DNA of 54,204 bases, taken from assembly GCA_027315405.1 (NCBI GenBank), contig DAHUYB010000039.1, positions 1-54,204 of the forward strand. Reading direction: 5' to 3'. A program made the translations under genes and the position numbers. Within the stretch, counting starts at the first letter, position 1. Each line of letters begins with the position of its first letter. The notes beneath the pieces are model-generated. The model did no database searches and was not told where the DNA came from. It worked only from the letters and a program-made list of their open reading frames with translations. Positions 34,358-44,097 of the stretch are shown one piece after another. The DNA comes from Gammaproteobacteria bacterium. Its GTDB lineage: Bacteria; Pseudomonadota; Gammaproteobacteria; Natronospirales; REEB76.

Positions 34358-37300
34358 TCACTCCGCCTTTAAATAGATTGCTGGCAACTGGAGCGCCTGT
34401 ATGTTCTGGTTAAGGGCCGGCAAGCCTTTGCTCACAACGCTTTGCCAGCGCGCCAGCTGGGTGTCTGTCTGGTTTTCTAGTTCCTTGAGCACGGCATAAT
34501 CCTGGGCCGTGGGTCGAGCGTTGCTGAATTCCACGGTGCTCAAGAGGGCCGCCAGTTTGTTGTTGAGGCGGATGGGGTAATTGAGTACATCCTCGCTGGC
34601 ATGGGCTTTACTCTGGATGAGCGCATCCTCGATGCCGGTGAGTTCATCCAGCAGCGGCTTGGTATCGTCGCCGAGAGTCTTGGCTTGCGGTGATTTGGCA
34701 TAGCGCTGGCTGAGATCATTGATCTGCTTACGCAGGTTGCGCAGACCGTTAATGGCTTTGTCGGTCTCGTCCAGCTTGGCATAAAGCTGCATGAGCAGCG
34801 CCTGGCGCGCCGCCAGATCGTCGGCACTCAGTTTTGATCGCGGATCGTTCAATACCGTGAGCGGCTGCGTGTAGCTGCGGCCGTCGGCGGTGAGTTTGAG
34901 CGTATAGTTGCCGGGCAAAACCTTGGGCCCGCGCATGCTGCCGAACCACAGCACCGCGCCGGCAACGTGGGTGGCGTCCGGGTAACGCAGATTCCACACG
35001 AAACGGTTCATACCCGCCTTGGCGGGCAATTGCTCGGGCAGCGCTTTGTCTTTGCTGTAAAAATCCTGCCCGGGCTTTACCGGTTTGCCGCTGCCGTCGG
35101 TATCGCTGGTAAAACGGCGGATTTCCTTGCCGTGCATGTCGAGAATGCTGAGGGTGATGTCCGCATTTTTGGCGGGCGCGGATTTTAGGTTGTAAAAAAT
35201 CACCGCGCCGTTGGGCGGGTTCTTACCCTCGTCGGAGCCGGCGCCTTCGCCGAAGCCGCCACCTGCCAGCAGATAGGCATGTTCCGGTGCGAACAGACGG
35301 GTCTCATCCTTGCTGACGGCGCTCATCTGGCGCAGTACGCCGAGGTTGTCCAGCGCCCAAAAGGCACGGCCGTGGGTCGCGATGACCAGATCGTCCTCCC
35401 GGTTCTGGATCGCCATGTCGGAGACTTGCACCGCCGGCAGGTTGAGCGCCAGTGACTGCCAGTGGCCGCCACCATCGAAGGACACATAGGCGCTGCGTTG
35501 GGTGCCGGCAAACAAAAGATGTGAATTCCGGGTGTCCTGGCGAATCACGAACGTGGGCTCGTCCGCCGGTATGCCGTTATCAATGGGCGTCCAGCTCTTG
35601 CCGTAATTATCGGTCTTGAACAGGTAAGGATGAAAATCGTCCTGCCGGTAGCGATAGGCGGCGAGATACGCGGTACCCGCATCGAAATGCGACGCTTCGA
35701 TGATGGATACCGTGCTCCATTCCGGCAAACCCTTGGGAGTTACGTTCTCCCAATGAGCACCATCGTCTTTTGATACGTGTACCAGACCATCGTCGGAGCC
35801 GGCCCACAGTACCCCCGCCTTGACCGGCGACTCTGCGAGAGCGAAGACCGTATCGTAATACTCCACGGAGGTGTTGTCCTTGGTGATGGGGCCGCCGGAG
35901 GCGATCTGTTTCGCCTTGTCATTGCGGGTGAGATCGGGGCTGATGATCTGCCAGCTCATGCCATCGTCGCGACTGCGCAGCACATACTGCGATCCCACGT
36001 AAATGGTATGCGGTTCATTGGCCGGCACCAGAATCGGGTAGGTCCACTGGAAGCGGTGTTTGAGGTTGGCGGCCGCGTGTCCCATGGGGTTGTCCGGCCA
36101 GGGATCCAGCAGCCGCACCTGCCGCGTGCAGTGATTCAGTCTTTCCAGCAGACCGCTGTAACCACCGCCGTAAACTACGCAGGCATTTGCCGGATCCGGC
36201 ACCACCCAGCCGCTTTCGCCGCCGGCCGATGGCTGCCAATCCCGAGGGCCGATGCCCCCGCCGTCACCACGGCTGGCGATGTCAATGGTGCTGTTGTCTT
36301 GCTGCGCACCGTAAATATGGTAGGGAAATTGATTGTCCAGAGTCACATGGTAAATTTGCGCGGTGGGCTGATTGTTCTCGCTGCTCCAGCTTTTGCCACC
36401 GTCATAGCTCACAGTGGCGCCACCGTCATTGCCCTCCACCATGATTTTCGGATTCTCAGGATTGATCCACAACACATGGTTGTCGCCATGAGGTGTAGCC
36501 AGCGGTTTGAAGGTGGCGCCGCCGTCCACGGATTTGAACAGACCATCCACTTCCGGCGCGTACACCACGTCGGCGTTTTTGGGATCAGCGTAGATGCGCA
36601 TGTAATACCAGGCACGCTGGGTCAGTTCCGAGCCGTGAAACAACCGCTGCCAGGTGGCGCCAGCGTCATCGGAGCGGAACACCCCGCCGTTTTTCGCCTC
36701 GATGATGGCATATACCCTGTCGGGGTCGGCAGCGGACACGGATACGCCGATCTTGCCCAGGATACCCATCGGCAGGCCGGGATTACCGGAGATATTTTTC
36801 CAGGTCTCGCCGCTGTCGGTGGATTTATACAGCCCGCTGCCCGGCCCACCGCTCGACATCATCGAGGGGTTGCGGTATGCCTGCCACAGGGATGCAAATA
36901 GGATGCGCGGATTCTGCGAATCAATGGACACATCAATGCCACCGGTGTCATCATTCTTGAAAAGAACTTTCTTCCAGGTCTTGCCGCCGTCGGTGGATTT
37001 GTAGATACCGCGTTCCGGATTGGGGCCGAATACGTGTCCCAATGCCGCCACGTAAACCGTCTGAGCATCGCGCGGGTCCACCACGATCTCGCTGATCACG
37101 TGGGTGTTCTCCAGACCCAGGTGCTGCCAGGTCTTGCCCGCGTCGGTGGATTTGTAGATGCCGTCGCCGGTAATCATGTCGCCGCGGATGAAGGATTCAC
37201 CCATACCGGCGTAAATTACGTTCGGGTCCGAGGGTGCCACGGCGAGCGCGCCCACCGGCGCTGTTTTGAAAAACTTGTCGGAGACGTTTTGCCAGTTAAT

Positions 37301-37534
37301 CCCACCGTCGGTTGTTTTCCACACGCCGCCGCCGGCGGCACCAAAATAAAATGTGCGCGGCTGGCTGATGACACCCGCAACCGCCACGGAACGGCCGCCG
37401 CGAAACGGACCGATCAGCCGCCACTGAAGTGCGCTCAGGTAAGAATCGTTTTTGGGTTTTTCAGTGGCAGCGAAAGCCGGTACCAGCAGAGTCAAGGCCA
37501 ATAGCAGGATCAGATAGCGGCGGGTGTAATGCAT
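34358..37534 (-). CDS. Secreted Asp-box (BNR/sortilin-like) repeat protein
   Basis: 1058 residues from the ATG at 37534 (GGAG upstream; the frame opens at 37588). Signal peptide: MHYTRRYLILLLALTLLVPAFA. About ten Asp-box motifs of the S/T-x-D-x-G-x-T-W type (KTTDGGINW, KSTDAGKTW, KSTDGGKTW, KSTDSGETW, RSDDAGATW, KSVDGGATF, RSRDDGMSW) occur over residues 50-720, implying a large beta-propeller or pair of propellers. The C-terminal 330 residues have a beta-rich part (ITLSILDMHGKEIRRF) and a helical tail. Such proteins are often called glycosyl hydrolases or VPS10-like, but no catalytic residues can be assigned. It is periplasmic or secreted. Confidence 0.9.
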   Translation of the reverse strand: MHYTRRYLILLLALTLLVPAFAATEKPKNDSYLSALQWRLIGPFRGGRSVAVAGVISQPRTFYFGAAGGGVWKTTDGGINWQNVSDKFFKTAPVGALAVAPSDPNVIYAGMGESFIRGDMITGDGIYKSTDAGKTWQHLGLENTHVISEIVVDPRDAQTVYVAALGHVFGPNPERGIYKSTDGGKTWKKVLFKNDDTGGIDVSIDSQNPRILFASLWQAYRNPSMMSSGGPGSGLYKSTDSGETWKNISGNPGLPMGILGKIGVSVSAADPDRVYAIIEAKNGGVFRSDDAGATWQRLFHGSELTQRAWYYMRIYADPKNADVVYAPEVDGLFKSVDGGATFKPLATPHGDNHVLWINPENPKIMVEGNDGGATVSYDGGKSWSSENNQPTAQIYHVTLDNQFPYHIYGAQQDNSTIDIASRGDGGGIGPRDWQPSAGGESGWVVPDPANACVVYGGGYSGLLERLNHCTRQVRLLDPWPDNPMGHAAANLKHRFQWTYPILVPANEPHTIYVGSQYVLRSRDDGMSWQIISPDLTRNDKAKQIASGGPITKDNTSVEYYDTVFALAESPVKAGVLWAGSDDGLVHVSKDDGAHWENVTPKGLPEWSTVSIIEASHFDAGTAYLAAYRYRQDDFHPYLFKTDNYGKSWTPIDNGIPADEPTFVIRQDTRNSHLLFAGTQRSAYVSFDGGGHWQSLALNLPAVQVSDMAIQNREDDLVIATHGRAFWALDNLGVLRQMSAVSKDETRLFAPEHAYLLAGGGFGEGAGSDEGKNPPNGAVIFYNLKSAPAKNADITLSILDMHGKEIRRFTSDTDGSGKPVKPGQDFYSKDKALPEQLPAKAGMNRFVWNLRYPDATHVAGAVLWFGSMRGPKVLPGNYTLKLTADGRSYTQPLTVLNDPRSKLSADDLAARQALLMQLYAKLDETDKAINGLRNLRKQINDLSQRYAKSPQAKTLGDDTKPLLDELTGIEDALIQSKAHASEDVLNYPIRLNNKLAALLSTVEFSNARPTAQDYAVLKELENQTDTQLARWQSVVSKGLPALNQNIQALQLPAIYLKAE

Positions 37535-37669
37535 TGTTATGACTCCGAACCGGAACAGTAGGGGTGGAATTATGGGTGCATTCGACAAGCAGCATAGCGG
37601 AAAATTCCATCAGCAGCCGCCACAGTATACCTGCCATCTGCGTATGAAAACTCCCGACGATCTCGGGTT

Positions 37670-38518
37670 TTAGGCATCCAGAAAAAAGGCCCCATCAGGT
37701 CCCAGTGCGCACACCGGCATGTGGACAGAATTTCGGGCAAATCCTGGCTGACCTTTGCGATTCATCAGGATGATGCCGGCTTCACTGCGGGTTTGGTTGG
37801 AAAAGTAAGCGATGGCCTGGGTTGCAGCCACCATGGAATCCAGACCTTGCTCCAACCGATACGCGGCATGGCGGGCAAGGGTGGTGCGGATAATGTCCTC
37901 CCCGAAGCCGGTGCAGGATACCGCGGCATTGCCATCCGCGTAGGTGCCACAGCCGATCAATGGGGTGTCGCCGACGCGGCCCGGCAATTTGTCGAAAATA
38001 CCGCCGGTAGAGGTGGCGGCCGCCAGCCGGCCGTGTGCATCCATGGCCACGGCACCCACGGTGCCGTGTTCCTTTTGCCAGTAATTGCGCTGCGCCGGCA
38101 CTACCAGTTCCTGCGGATCGCAGGTCTCGATGCCGTGCAGCGTCCCAAAGCGATAAGCGCCCTCACCCGCCAGCAATATATGGTGACTCGCGTCCATCAC
38201 CTTGCGAGCCAGATGGATGGGATTGCGGATGCCGCTCACGGCGGTTACTGCCCCGGCCTGCAAGCTGTCGCCGTCCATGATGGCGGCGTCGGTTTCCACC
38301 CGGCCCTCGCGGTTGAGGGTGGAGCCGGTGCCGGCGTTGAACAGCGGGTTGTCTTCCAGCACCACCACCGCGGTTTGCACCGCATCCACTGCATGGCCGC
38401 CGCGTGTCAGGATAAGCGCGCCCGCCTCCGCCGCCACACGACAGCCGGATTTGCGCGCCTCCAGACTTTCTGGCGTGACCTCTCCGGCACCGCCGTGGAC
38501 AATGATGGCGAAGGTCAT
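37670..38518 (-). CDS. iaaA: Isoaspartyl peptidase / plant-type L-asparaginase
   Basis: 282 residues, Ntn-hydrolase of the IaaA family. The opening IIVHGGAG, the NPLFNAGTGSTLN region and the autocleavage site HG-T153-VGAVAMD are seen; T153 becomes the nucleophile after cleavage. GGIFDKLPGRVGDTPLIGCGTYAD binds substrate. It hydrolyses beta-aspartyl dipeptides and asparagine. The enzyme is about 40 residues shorter than the E. coli one, because the linker before the cleavage site is nearly absent. It has no signal peptide. The stop of pmbA lies 6 bases upstream, so it is cotranscribed with the TldD/PmbA-type protease gene. Confidence 0.94.
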   Translation of the reverse strand: MTFAIIVHGGAGEVTPESLEARKSGCRVAAEAGALILTRGGHAVDAVQTAVVVLEDNPLFNAGTGSTLNREGRVETDAAIMDGDSLQAGAVTAVSGIRNPIHLARKVMDASHHILLAGEGAYRFGTLHGIETCDPQELVVPAQRNYWQKEHGTVGAVAMDAHGRLAAATSTGGIFDKLPGRVGDTPLIGCGTYADGNAAVSCTGFGEDIIRTTLARHAAYRLEQGLDSMVAATQAIAYFSNQTRSEAGIILMNRKGQPGFARNSVHMPVCALGPDGAFFLDA

Positions 38519-38524
38519 TGCGCG

Positions 38525-39877
38525 TCATTCCCCCGCGATGGTCATAGCCGCGATGAGTATGGAGCCCGTGCGGATTGCGCCGCGCACATCCACATCGCTG
38601 CCGATCGCAATAATATTCTTGTACAACTCCTTGAGATTGCCGGCAATGGTAATTTCCTCCACGGGGTAAGCAAGTTCGCCGCTCTCCACCCAGAAGCCGG
38701 CGGCGCCGCGGGAGTAATCGCCGGTCACGGGGTTGACGCCCTGGCCCATGAGTTCGGTGACCACAAGGCCGGTACCCATGTGTTTCAGCAGGCCGGCGTA
38801 ATCCAGCTCACCCGGTTGGACGACCAGATTGTGCACGCCGCCCGCGTGCCCGGTGCTTTTAAGTTTCAGCTTGCGCGCCGCATAGCTGTCCAACAAATAG
38901 GTGGTGGCTACGCCCCGGTCCACGATTTCGGTATCCCGGGTAGCCACGCCTTCATTGTCGAAGGCGGCGCTGGCCAGCGCCTTCCTGAGATGCGGGCGTT
39001 CGGAAAGCTGCATGAAATCCGGAAAAATCCTTTCGCCCGCGGCACCCAATAGAAAAGATGCCTGCCGGTATTGAGCGCCGCCGCGCATGGCGCCGAGAAA
39101 ATGGCCGATAAAACCGCGCGCCGCTTCCGGGGTGAACAACACCGGCGCCTCGCGGGTAGTGAGTTTGCGCGCGCCCAGCCGCGCCACGGTACGCTGTGCG
39201 GCTTTGGTTCCCACGGTCTCCGGGGTTTCCAAATCCCGGGCGTCGCGCGCGCTGCTATACCAATAGTCGCGTTGCATACCGCCGTCCTGCCGGCCGATTA
39301 CCGCACAAGTCAGGCTGTGTGCGCTGCTGGCATAACCGCCGACAAATCCGTGGCTGTTGCCGTACACTCGCAGGCCCTGATGGGAGGTGACGGTTACGCC
39401 GTCGGAATTTTCGATGCGTTTATCAAACGTGCGCGCCGCATCTTCACAGTGGCATGCGATTTCAATCGCGTCTTCGGGCGACAGCGCCCAGGGATGATTG
39501 AGATCCAGGTCGGGTAGCTCCTGCGCCATGAGCTCCTTGTCCGCAAGGCCCGCGCACTCGTCCTCCGCGGTGTAGCGCGCAATGCTGACGGCGGCACGCA
39601 CCGTCTCCTTGACTGCCGCCGGCGACAGGTCGGCGGTGCTGGCCGAGCCCTTGCGCCGGCCGAAATACACGGTGATACCGAGGCCGCGATCACGCTGGTA
39701 CTCGAGCGTCTCCACCTCTCCCAGACGCACCGTGAGCGTCAGGCCTGATTCGATGCTGACGCCGGCTTCCGCCTGACTGGCTCCCAGCGTGCGCGTCTCG
39801 CGCAGGATCTCCGCCACCAGTGTTTCAAGGTCGTCCTGTTTCACTGTCGGTGTATCATGACTGTGGTTGGCGCGCAT
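38525..39877 (-). CDS. pmbA: Metalloprotease subunit PmbA (TldE)
   Basis: 450 residues of the TldD/PmbA family: an N-terminal domain with [22 protein letters not shown] and [19 protein letters not shown], and a C-terminal domain with NSHGF, [32 protein letters not shown] and the [20 protein letters not shown] region. PmbA lacks the zinc motif and works as a heterodimer with TldD, whose gene is at 42605-44062. The pair processes peptides such as microcin precursors and degrades CcdA antitoxin in E. coli. It is divergent from yjgA with a 38-base gap and is followed by iaaA. Confidence 0.97.
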   Translation of the reverse strand: [450 protein letters not shown]

Positions 39878-39915
39878 CGTAATGAAATTATTTTAGATAC
39901 CGGCATTGTAACCCC

Positions 39916-40410
39916 ATGGACCTGAACGACCATAATCCTGAAAGCCCGAGTCGCTCGCAGGAGAAGCGGGAAGCCGAAGCGCTGCAAAAGCTCGGCGAGC
40001 AATTGATCTCACTCCCGAAAAAACAGCTGGACATGCTGCCGCTGCCGGATCGCTTACGCGACGCTATTGAGCAAGCCCGCCACATCACCAGCCATGGCGC
40101 TCTCAAACGCCAGCGCCAGTACCTCGGCCGGCTCATGCGTGACATTGATCCGCAGCCGCTGCGCTCCAAACTCGACGAACTGCGCGGTGCCAACAAGGCA
40201 GCCAACGCGCGCTTTCACCAAAACGAGCGCTGGCGCGACCGGCTTATCACGGAAGGCGATGCGGCGTTCGCCGAATTCCTGGCACAGCACCCCCAGGCGG
40301 ATCATCAGCACCTGCGCCGGCTCATGCGCGACGCTGCCAGCGAGGCCGCCGCCGGCCATGCTCCGCGTCATGCCCGGGAACTGTTCCGCTATATTCAAAG
40401 CCTCGAGTGA
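39916..40410 (+). CDS. darP: Ribosome biogenesis factor YjgA/DarP (DUF615)
   Basis: 164 residues, alpha-helical and charged. SRSQEKREAEALQKLGEQLI, LPLPDRLRDAIEQARHITSHGALKRQRQYLGRLMRDID and the C-terminal QADHQHLRRLMRDA match the DUF615 family. DarP assists late 50S assembly in E. coli. It is cytoplasmic. The start ATG at 39916 is the first in frame and gives a near-normal length (183 in E. coli). The location back-to-back with pmbA is conserved in many gammaproteobacteria. Confidence 0.95.
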   Translation: MDLNDHNPESPSRSQEKREAEALQKLGEQLISLPKKQLDMLPLPDRLRDAIEQARHITSHGALKRQRQYLGRLMRDIDPQPLRSKLDELRGANKAANARFHQNERWRDRLITEGDAAFAEFLAQHPQADHQHLRRLMRDAASEAAAGHAPRHARELFRYIQSLE

Positions 40411-40461
40411 GCGGCACATGTGGTGGTTTCTCTGCTATCCGGCAACGGGTAGAATACGCCG

Positions 40462-40950
40462 ATGAAAGCCCTCGTCGGTCTCATCATGGGCTCCAAGTCC
40501 GATTGGCAGACCCTGGAGCACACCGCCAAAACCCTCAGTCAGCTAGCTATTGCTTACGAACAGCGCGTGGTTTCGGCGCATCGCACACCGGATCTTTTGT
40601 TTGAATATTGCGCCAGCGCCGCGGGTCGCGGCCTGGAAGTCATCATCGCCGGTGCCGGCGGTGCTGCGCACCTCCCCGGCATGGCCGCCGCGAAAACCCT
40701 GCTGCCGGTGTTGGGCGTGCCGGTAAAATCCAAGGCTCTCAAAGGCGTTGATTCGCTGCTGTCCATCGTGCAGATGCCGGCGGGCGTACCGGTGGGTACG
40801 CTCGCCATCGGCGAACCAGGCGCGGTGAACGCAGCGCTTCTGGCCGCCGCCATCCTCGGCAACAAATATCCTGACATCCGCAAGCGGCTGGACACTTACC
40901 GTCGCGCTCAGACCGAGGCGGTGCTTAAAAACCCCGACCCCTCCAAGTAA
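40462..40950 (+). CDS. purE: N5-carboxyaminoimidazole ribonucleotide mutase
   Basis: 162 residues, class I PurE. GSKSD near the N-terminus, VVSAHRTPD with the catalytic His, [12 protein letters not shown] and [19 protein letters not shown] are all diagnostic. It converts N5-CAIR to 4-carboxy-AIR in purine synthesis and acts as an octamer in the cytoplasm. purK follows after 68 bases on the same strand, so the two probably form an operon. Confidence 0.97.
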   Translation: MKALVGLIMGSKSDWQTLEHTAKTLSQLAIAYEQRVVSAHRTPDLLFEYCASAAGRGLEVIIAGAGGAAHLPGMAAAKTLLPVLGVPVKSKALKGVDSLLSIVQMPAGVPVGTLAIGEPGAVNAALLAAAILGNKYPDIRKRLDTYRRAQTEAVLKNPDPSK

Positions 40951-41018
40951 CTGCGCCACAAGCCAGCTTGCTTGGTCTCATTTACGGCAGGCGTACTCTT
41001 TTCTGGAAGTGACTTGAT

Positions 41019-42146
41019 ATGAGCCCAGCGGCAACCAAACCACCCGCAAGCATCTCGCCCGCGAAAACAATCGGCATCGTGGGGGCCGGTCAGTTGGGAC
41101 GCATGTTGGCGCTGGCGGGTTATCCTTTGGGATTGAAATTCGTTTTTTTGGACAAAAGTACCGATGCGCCTGGCGGCCAGGTGGCCCATATCATCCTCGG
41201 CGAGTTTAACGATCCCAAAAAACTGGGTGAATTGGCCGCATCCGTGGATATCCTCACCTATGACGTCGAAAACGTAGCGGTTGAGGCACTCGGCGATATT
41301 CCGAAAAATACAATCTTTCTACCGCCGGTGGCGGCCCTGGCTGCCGGTCAGGACCGGCTGTCGGAAAAGCAGTTATTTCAAACGCTCAGGATTCCAACCG
41401 CCAAATACCGCAGCGTGGACAGCATGCCGGATTTGGAGGAAGCCATTCACGCCATCGGTTATCCGGCGGTACTCAAAACCCGGCGGCTCGGTTATGACGG
41501 TCGCGGTCAGCGCATCATCCACAGTCCCGCGGAACTCGGCAGCGCCTTCAACGCCCTCGGTGGCGTGCCGCTGATCCTGGAGGAATTTATCGACTTCACG
41601 CGCGAGCTCTCCATCATCGGCGTGCGTAACCGCAGCGGTCAAACCGCGTTTTATGCACTCACCGAAAACCATCACTGCGACGGTATCCTGTGCCTCTCGA
41701 TCGCGCCCTACCCCGATAGAAAACTTCAGTCGCTGGCACAAAAACACGCGCGCCGTGTTATGCAGCATTTCAATTACGCCGGCGTGTTTACCCTGGAGTT
41801 CTTCGTCAAGCAAGGCAAGCTCATCGCCAATGAAACCGCACCGCGGGTACATAACTCCGGCCACTGGACCATCGAAGGCGCGGTTACCAGCCAGTTCGAG
41901 AATCATCTCCGCGCCATCCTCGATCTACCGTTGGGCGACACTTCCCCGCTGGGCTGTTCCGCCATGGTCAACTTCATCGGCGAGCTGCCGCCACTCGCAG
42001 ACATACTCAAAATTCCAGGCGCCCATTATCATGATTACGGCAAACAACCACGGCCGGCACGCAAACTCGGCCATGTCACACTGGTGTGCAAGACACGCAA
42101 AGAACTGGCTACCCGTCTCAAGAATTTTCCGGGACTGAACAATTAG
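41019..42146 (+). CDS. purK: N5-carboxyaminoimidazole ribonucleotide synthase
   Basis: 375 residues of the ATP-grasp family. The opening IGIVGAGQLGRMLALAGYPLG is the N-terminal Rossmann part, KTRRLGYDGRGQ is the ATP-grasp loop, and ILEEFIDFTRELSIIGVRN and NETAPRVHNSGHWTIEGAVTSQFENH form the ATP/Mg and AIR sites. It makes N5-CAIR from AIR, bicarbonate and ATP, feeding PurE. The start ATG at 41019 leaves a short N-terminal extension (MSPAATKPPASISPAK). It is convergent with tldD across a 458-base gap. Confidence 0.97.
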   Translation: MSPAATKPPASISPAKTIGIVGAGQLGRMLALAGYPLGLKFVFLDKSTDAPGGQVAHIILGEFNDPKKLGELAASVDILTYDVENVAVEALGDIPKNTIFLPPVAALAAGQDRLSEKQLFQTLRIPTAKYRSVDSMPDLEEAIHAIGYPAVLKTRRLGYDGRGQRIIHSPAELGSAFNALGGVPLILEEFIDFTRELSIIGVRNRSGQTAFYALTENHHCDGILCLSIAPYPDRKLQSLAQKHARRVMQHFNYAGVFTLEFFVKQGKLIANETAPRVHNSGHWTIEGAVTSQFENHLRAILDLPLGDTSPLGCSAMVNFIGELPPLADILKIPGAHYHDYGKQPRPARKLGHVTLVCKTRKELATRLKNFPGLNN

Positions 42147-42604
42147 TAACCGTTACCTCGGCTGCTGATGCGAAACCGCTAGCCACGTAACTGATCTGTT
42201 CATTAAATTTGAGAATGGCTGACAACATGCTTCAGCGCCCCTTCACCCCAACCCTCGGCAACCGCTCCCTGCGTTGCCCTACCTCCTACATTCCTGTGGT
42301 CGTCTCTCACCGGGGGAGCGGGGGTTGAGCGAAAGGCGGGGACAAGCGTTCTCATTTTGTTAGATGATATGGACCCCCTCTCAATTCGGCATCGTAATGT
42401 GCCAGAGTGGATAAGTTAATTTATTCCACAGCACATGAGAAAGGGCGCTCTAAGTCAATTTTGCATTGATTCCGACATGACAAACTTACAACCAAGCCAT
42501 TGATAATCTGGGTCGATGATTAATACGACAACCGTAGGGTATATCTACATTTCAAGCAGCGTCAAACGCTATACACTCTCGCGGCATTAACAAAACGTCT
42601 CGAT
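42147..42604. other. 458-base gap between convergent purK and tldD, AT-richer, no gene seen
   Basis: The left part holds an imperfect palindrome (42249-42327). The right part, about 42350-42604, is clearly lower in GC than the flanking genes and contains no open frame of useful length. A segment near 42365-42410 has the look of old mobile-element debris, but I could not identify any family. No promoter is required here, as both flanking genes end in the gap. Confidence 0.5.
42249..42327. repeat. Imperfect palindrome of REP/MITE type
   Basis: CAACCC (42249-42254) pairs with GGGTTG (42322-42327), and CCGCTCCC (42262-42269) pairs perfectly with GGGAGCGG (42314-42321), with about 44 bases between. 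The CACCCCAACCCTC opening and GGGAGCGGGGGTTG close resemble dispersed palindromic repeats common in GC-rich proteobacteria. Only one copy is in the window. Confidence 0.5.
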
Positions 42605-44062
42605 TTAACCGGTGCCACCGACCGTCAATCCATCTACACGTAACGTTGGCTGGCCCACGCCTACCGGCACGCTCTGACCTTCCTTGCCGCAGGTGCCCAC
42701 GCCGTCGTCGAGCTTGAGGTCATTACCCACCATGGAAACCCGCGTGAGCACGTCCGGGCCATTGCCAATCAAGGTGGCACCGCGCACCGGGCGCGTGACC
42801 TTGCCGTTTTCGATCAGATACGCTTCGCTGGCGGAAAACACGAATTTGCCGCTGGTGATATCCACTTGGCCGCCGCCGAAATTGACGGCGTACAAGCCGT
42901 GTTTCACCGAGCGGAGGATTTCCTCGGGAGCATGGCTGCCGGGGCGCATGTAGGTATTGGTCATGCGCGGCATGGGCAAGTGCGCGAAGGATTCGCGGCG
43001 GCCGTTGCCGGTGGGCGCGACGCCCATGAGGCGCGCATTGAGTTTGTCCTGCAGGTAACCTTTGAGGATGCCGTTCTCGATCAGTGTGGTGCAGTGTGTC
43101 GGGGTGCCTTCGTCATCCACATTGAGTGAGCCGCGGCGGTTCGGCAACGTGCCGTCATCCACCACGGTGCAAAGCTCCGAGGCCACCTTTTCACCGATGC
43201 GGCCGGAAAACGCCGAGGTGCCCTTACGGTTGAAGTCGCCTTCGAGGCCATGACCGATGGCTTCGTGCAACAGGATGCCGGGCCAACCCGGCCCCAGTAC
43301 CACGGTCATGCTCCCGGCGGGCGCGGGTGTGGCTTCGAGGTTCACCAGCGCGGTGCGCACCGCCTCGCGCGCATACTCCAACGCACGATCCGATTCGATG
43401 AAATACTCGTAGCCGAAGCGTCCGCCGCCGCCAGCGTAGCCTTGTTCACGACGGCCATTGGCTTCCGCAATCACACTGACGTTGAAACGCACCAGCGGCC
43501 GCACATCGGCAGCCAAAGTACCGTCGCTGGCGGCCACCAGCACGGTTTCATGCACGCCGGCAAGATTCACCATCACCTGTTTGATGCGCGCATCCAGCCG
43601 CCGCGCTTCCGCATCCACGCGCATCAGCAACTTGACCTTAGCGTCGTCCTTGAGCGTTGGAATCGGATCCACCGGCAAATACAGTTGCGCTGCCTGGCCG
43701 CCGTGCCATGCCTGCAGGCCGTTCTGGCCCCCCTGTTTGGCGATGGCCCGCGCCATATCGGCGGCACGGGTGAGCGCCGGCAGCACGATCTCGTCGGAAT
43801 ACGCGAAGCCGGTTTTGTCGCCGGAAAGCGCACGCACCCCCACGCCCTGCTCGATGTTGTAGCTGCCATCCTTGACCATGCCGTCTTCCAGAGACCAGGA
43901 CTCGTGACGGCTAGCCTGGAAATAGAGATCCGCCGCATCCACCTTGTAATTCAGGATACGGTCCAGCACCTGCTGTAACTGCCGTTCATCCATGCCGGAA
44001 GCGCCAAGCAGGTTCTGTTTGGCGATCTGTAACGGGTTCTTGACGGTGTCTGTAGGAGGCAT
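42605..44062 (-). CDS. tldD: Metalloprotease TldD
   Basis: 485 residues, full length. The zinc motif HEAIGH is at 266-271 (HExxxH), followed by GLEGD; the N-terminal domain has [17 protein letters not shown] and [18 protein letters not shown]. The C-terminal half has [23 protein letters not shown] and a Gly-rich [14 protein letters not shown] loop. TldD is the catalytic subunit of the TldD/PmbA heterodimer, whose partner is encoded 3 kb to the left. It is cytoplasmic. It ends a run of genes from holA that is conserved in part with E. coli (rng-yhdP-tldD). Confidence 0.97.
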   Translation of the reverse strand: MPPTDTVKNPLQIAKQNLLGASGMDERQLQQVLDRILNYKVDAADLYFQASRHESWSLEDGMVKDGSYNIEQGVGVRALSGDKTGFAYSDEIVLPALTRAADMARAIAKQGGQNGLQAWHGGQAAQLYLPVDPIPTLKDDAKVKLLMRVDAEARRLDARIKQVMVNLAGVHETVLVAASDGTLAADVRPLVRFNVSVIAEANGRREQGYAGGGGRFGYEYFIESDRALEYAREAVRTALVNLEATPAPAGSMTVVLGPGWPGILLHEAIGHGLEGDFNRKGTSAFSGRIGEKVASELCTVVDDGTLPNRRGSLNVDDEGTPTHCTTLIENGILKGYLQDKLNARLMGVAPTGNGRRESFAHLPMPRMTNTYMRPGSHAPEEILRSVKHGLYAVNFGGGQVDITSGKFVFSASEAYLIENGKVTRPVRGATLIGNGPDVLTRVSMVGNDLKLDDGVGTCGKEGQSVPVGVGQPTLRVDGLTVGGTG

Positions 44063-44097
44063 GTGTTATCCGCTCATTAAAAATTTTAGCCGTGCGA

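Noticed and set aside
37721-39052. 443-codon plus-strand frame opposite iaaA and pmbA
   Set aside because: It spans two genes on the other strand, with His/Gly-rich low-information translation.
42360-42420. Insertion-sequence terminus in the purK-tldD gap
   Set aside because: No matching second end, transposase frame or direct repeat could be found by eye; it is left as a possibility only.
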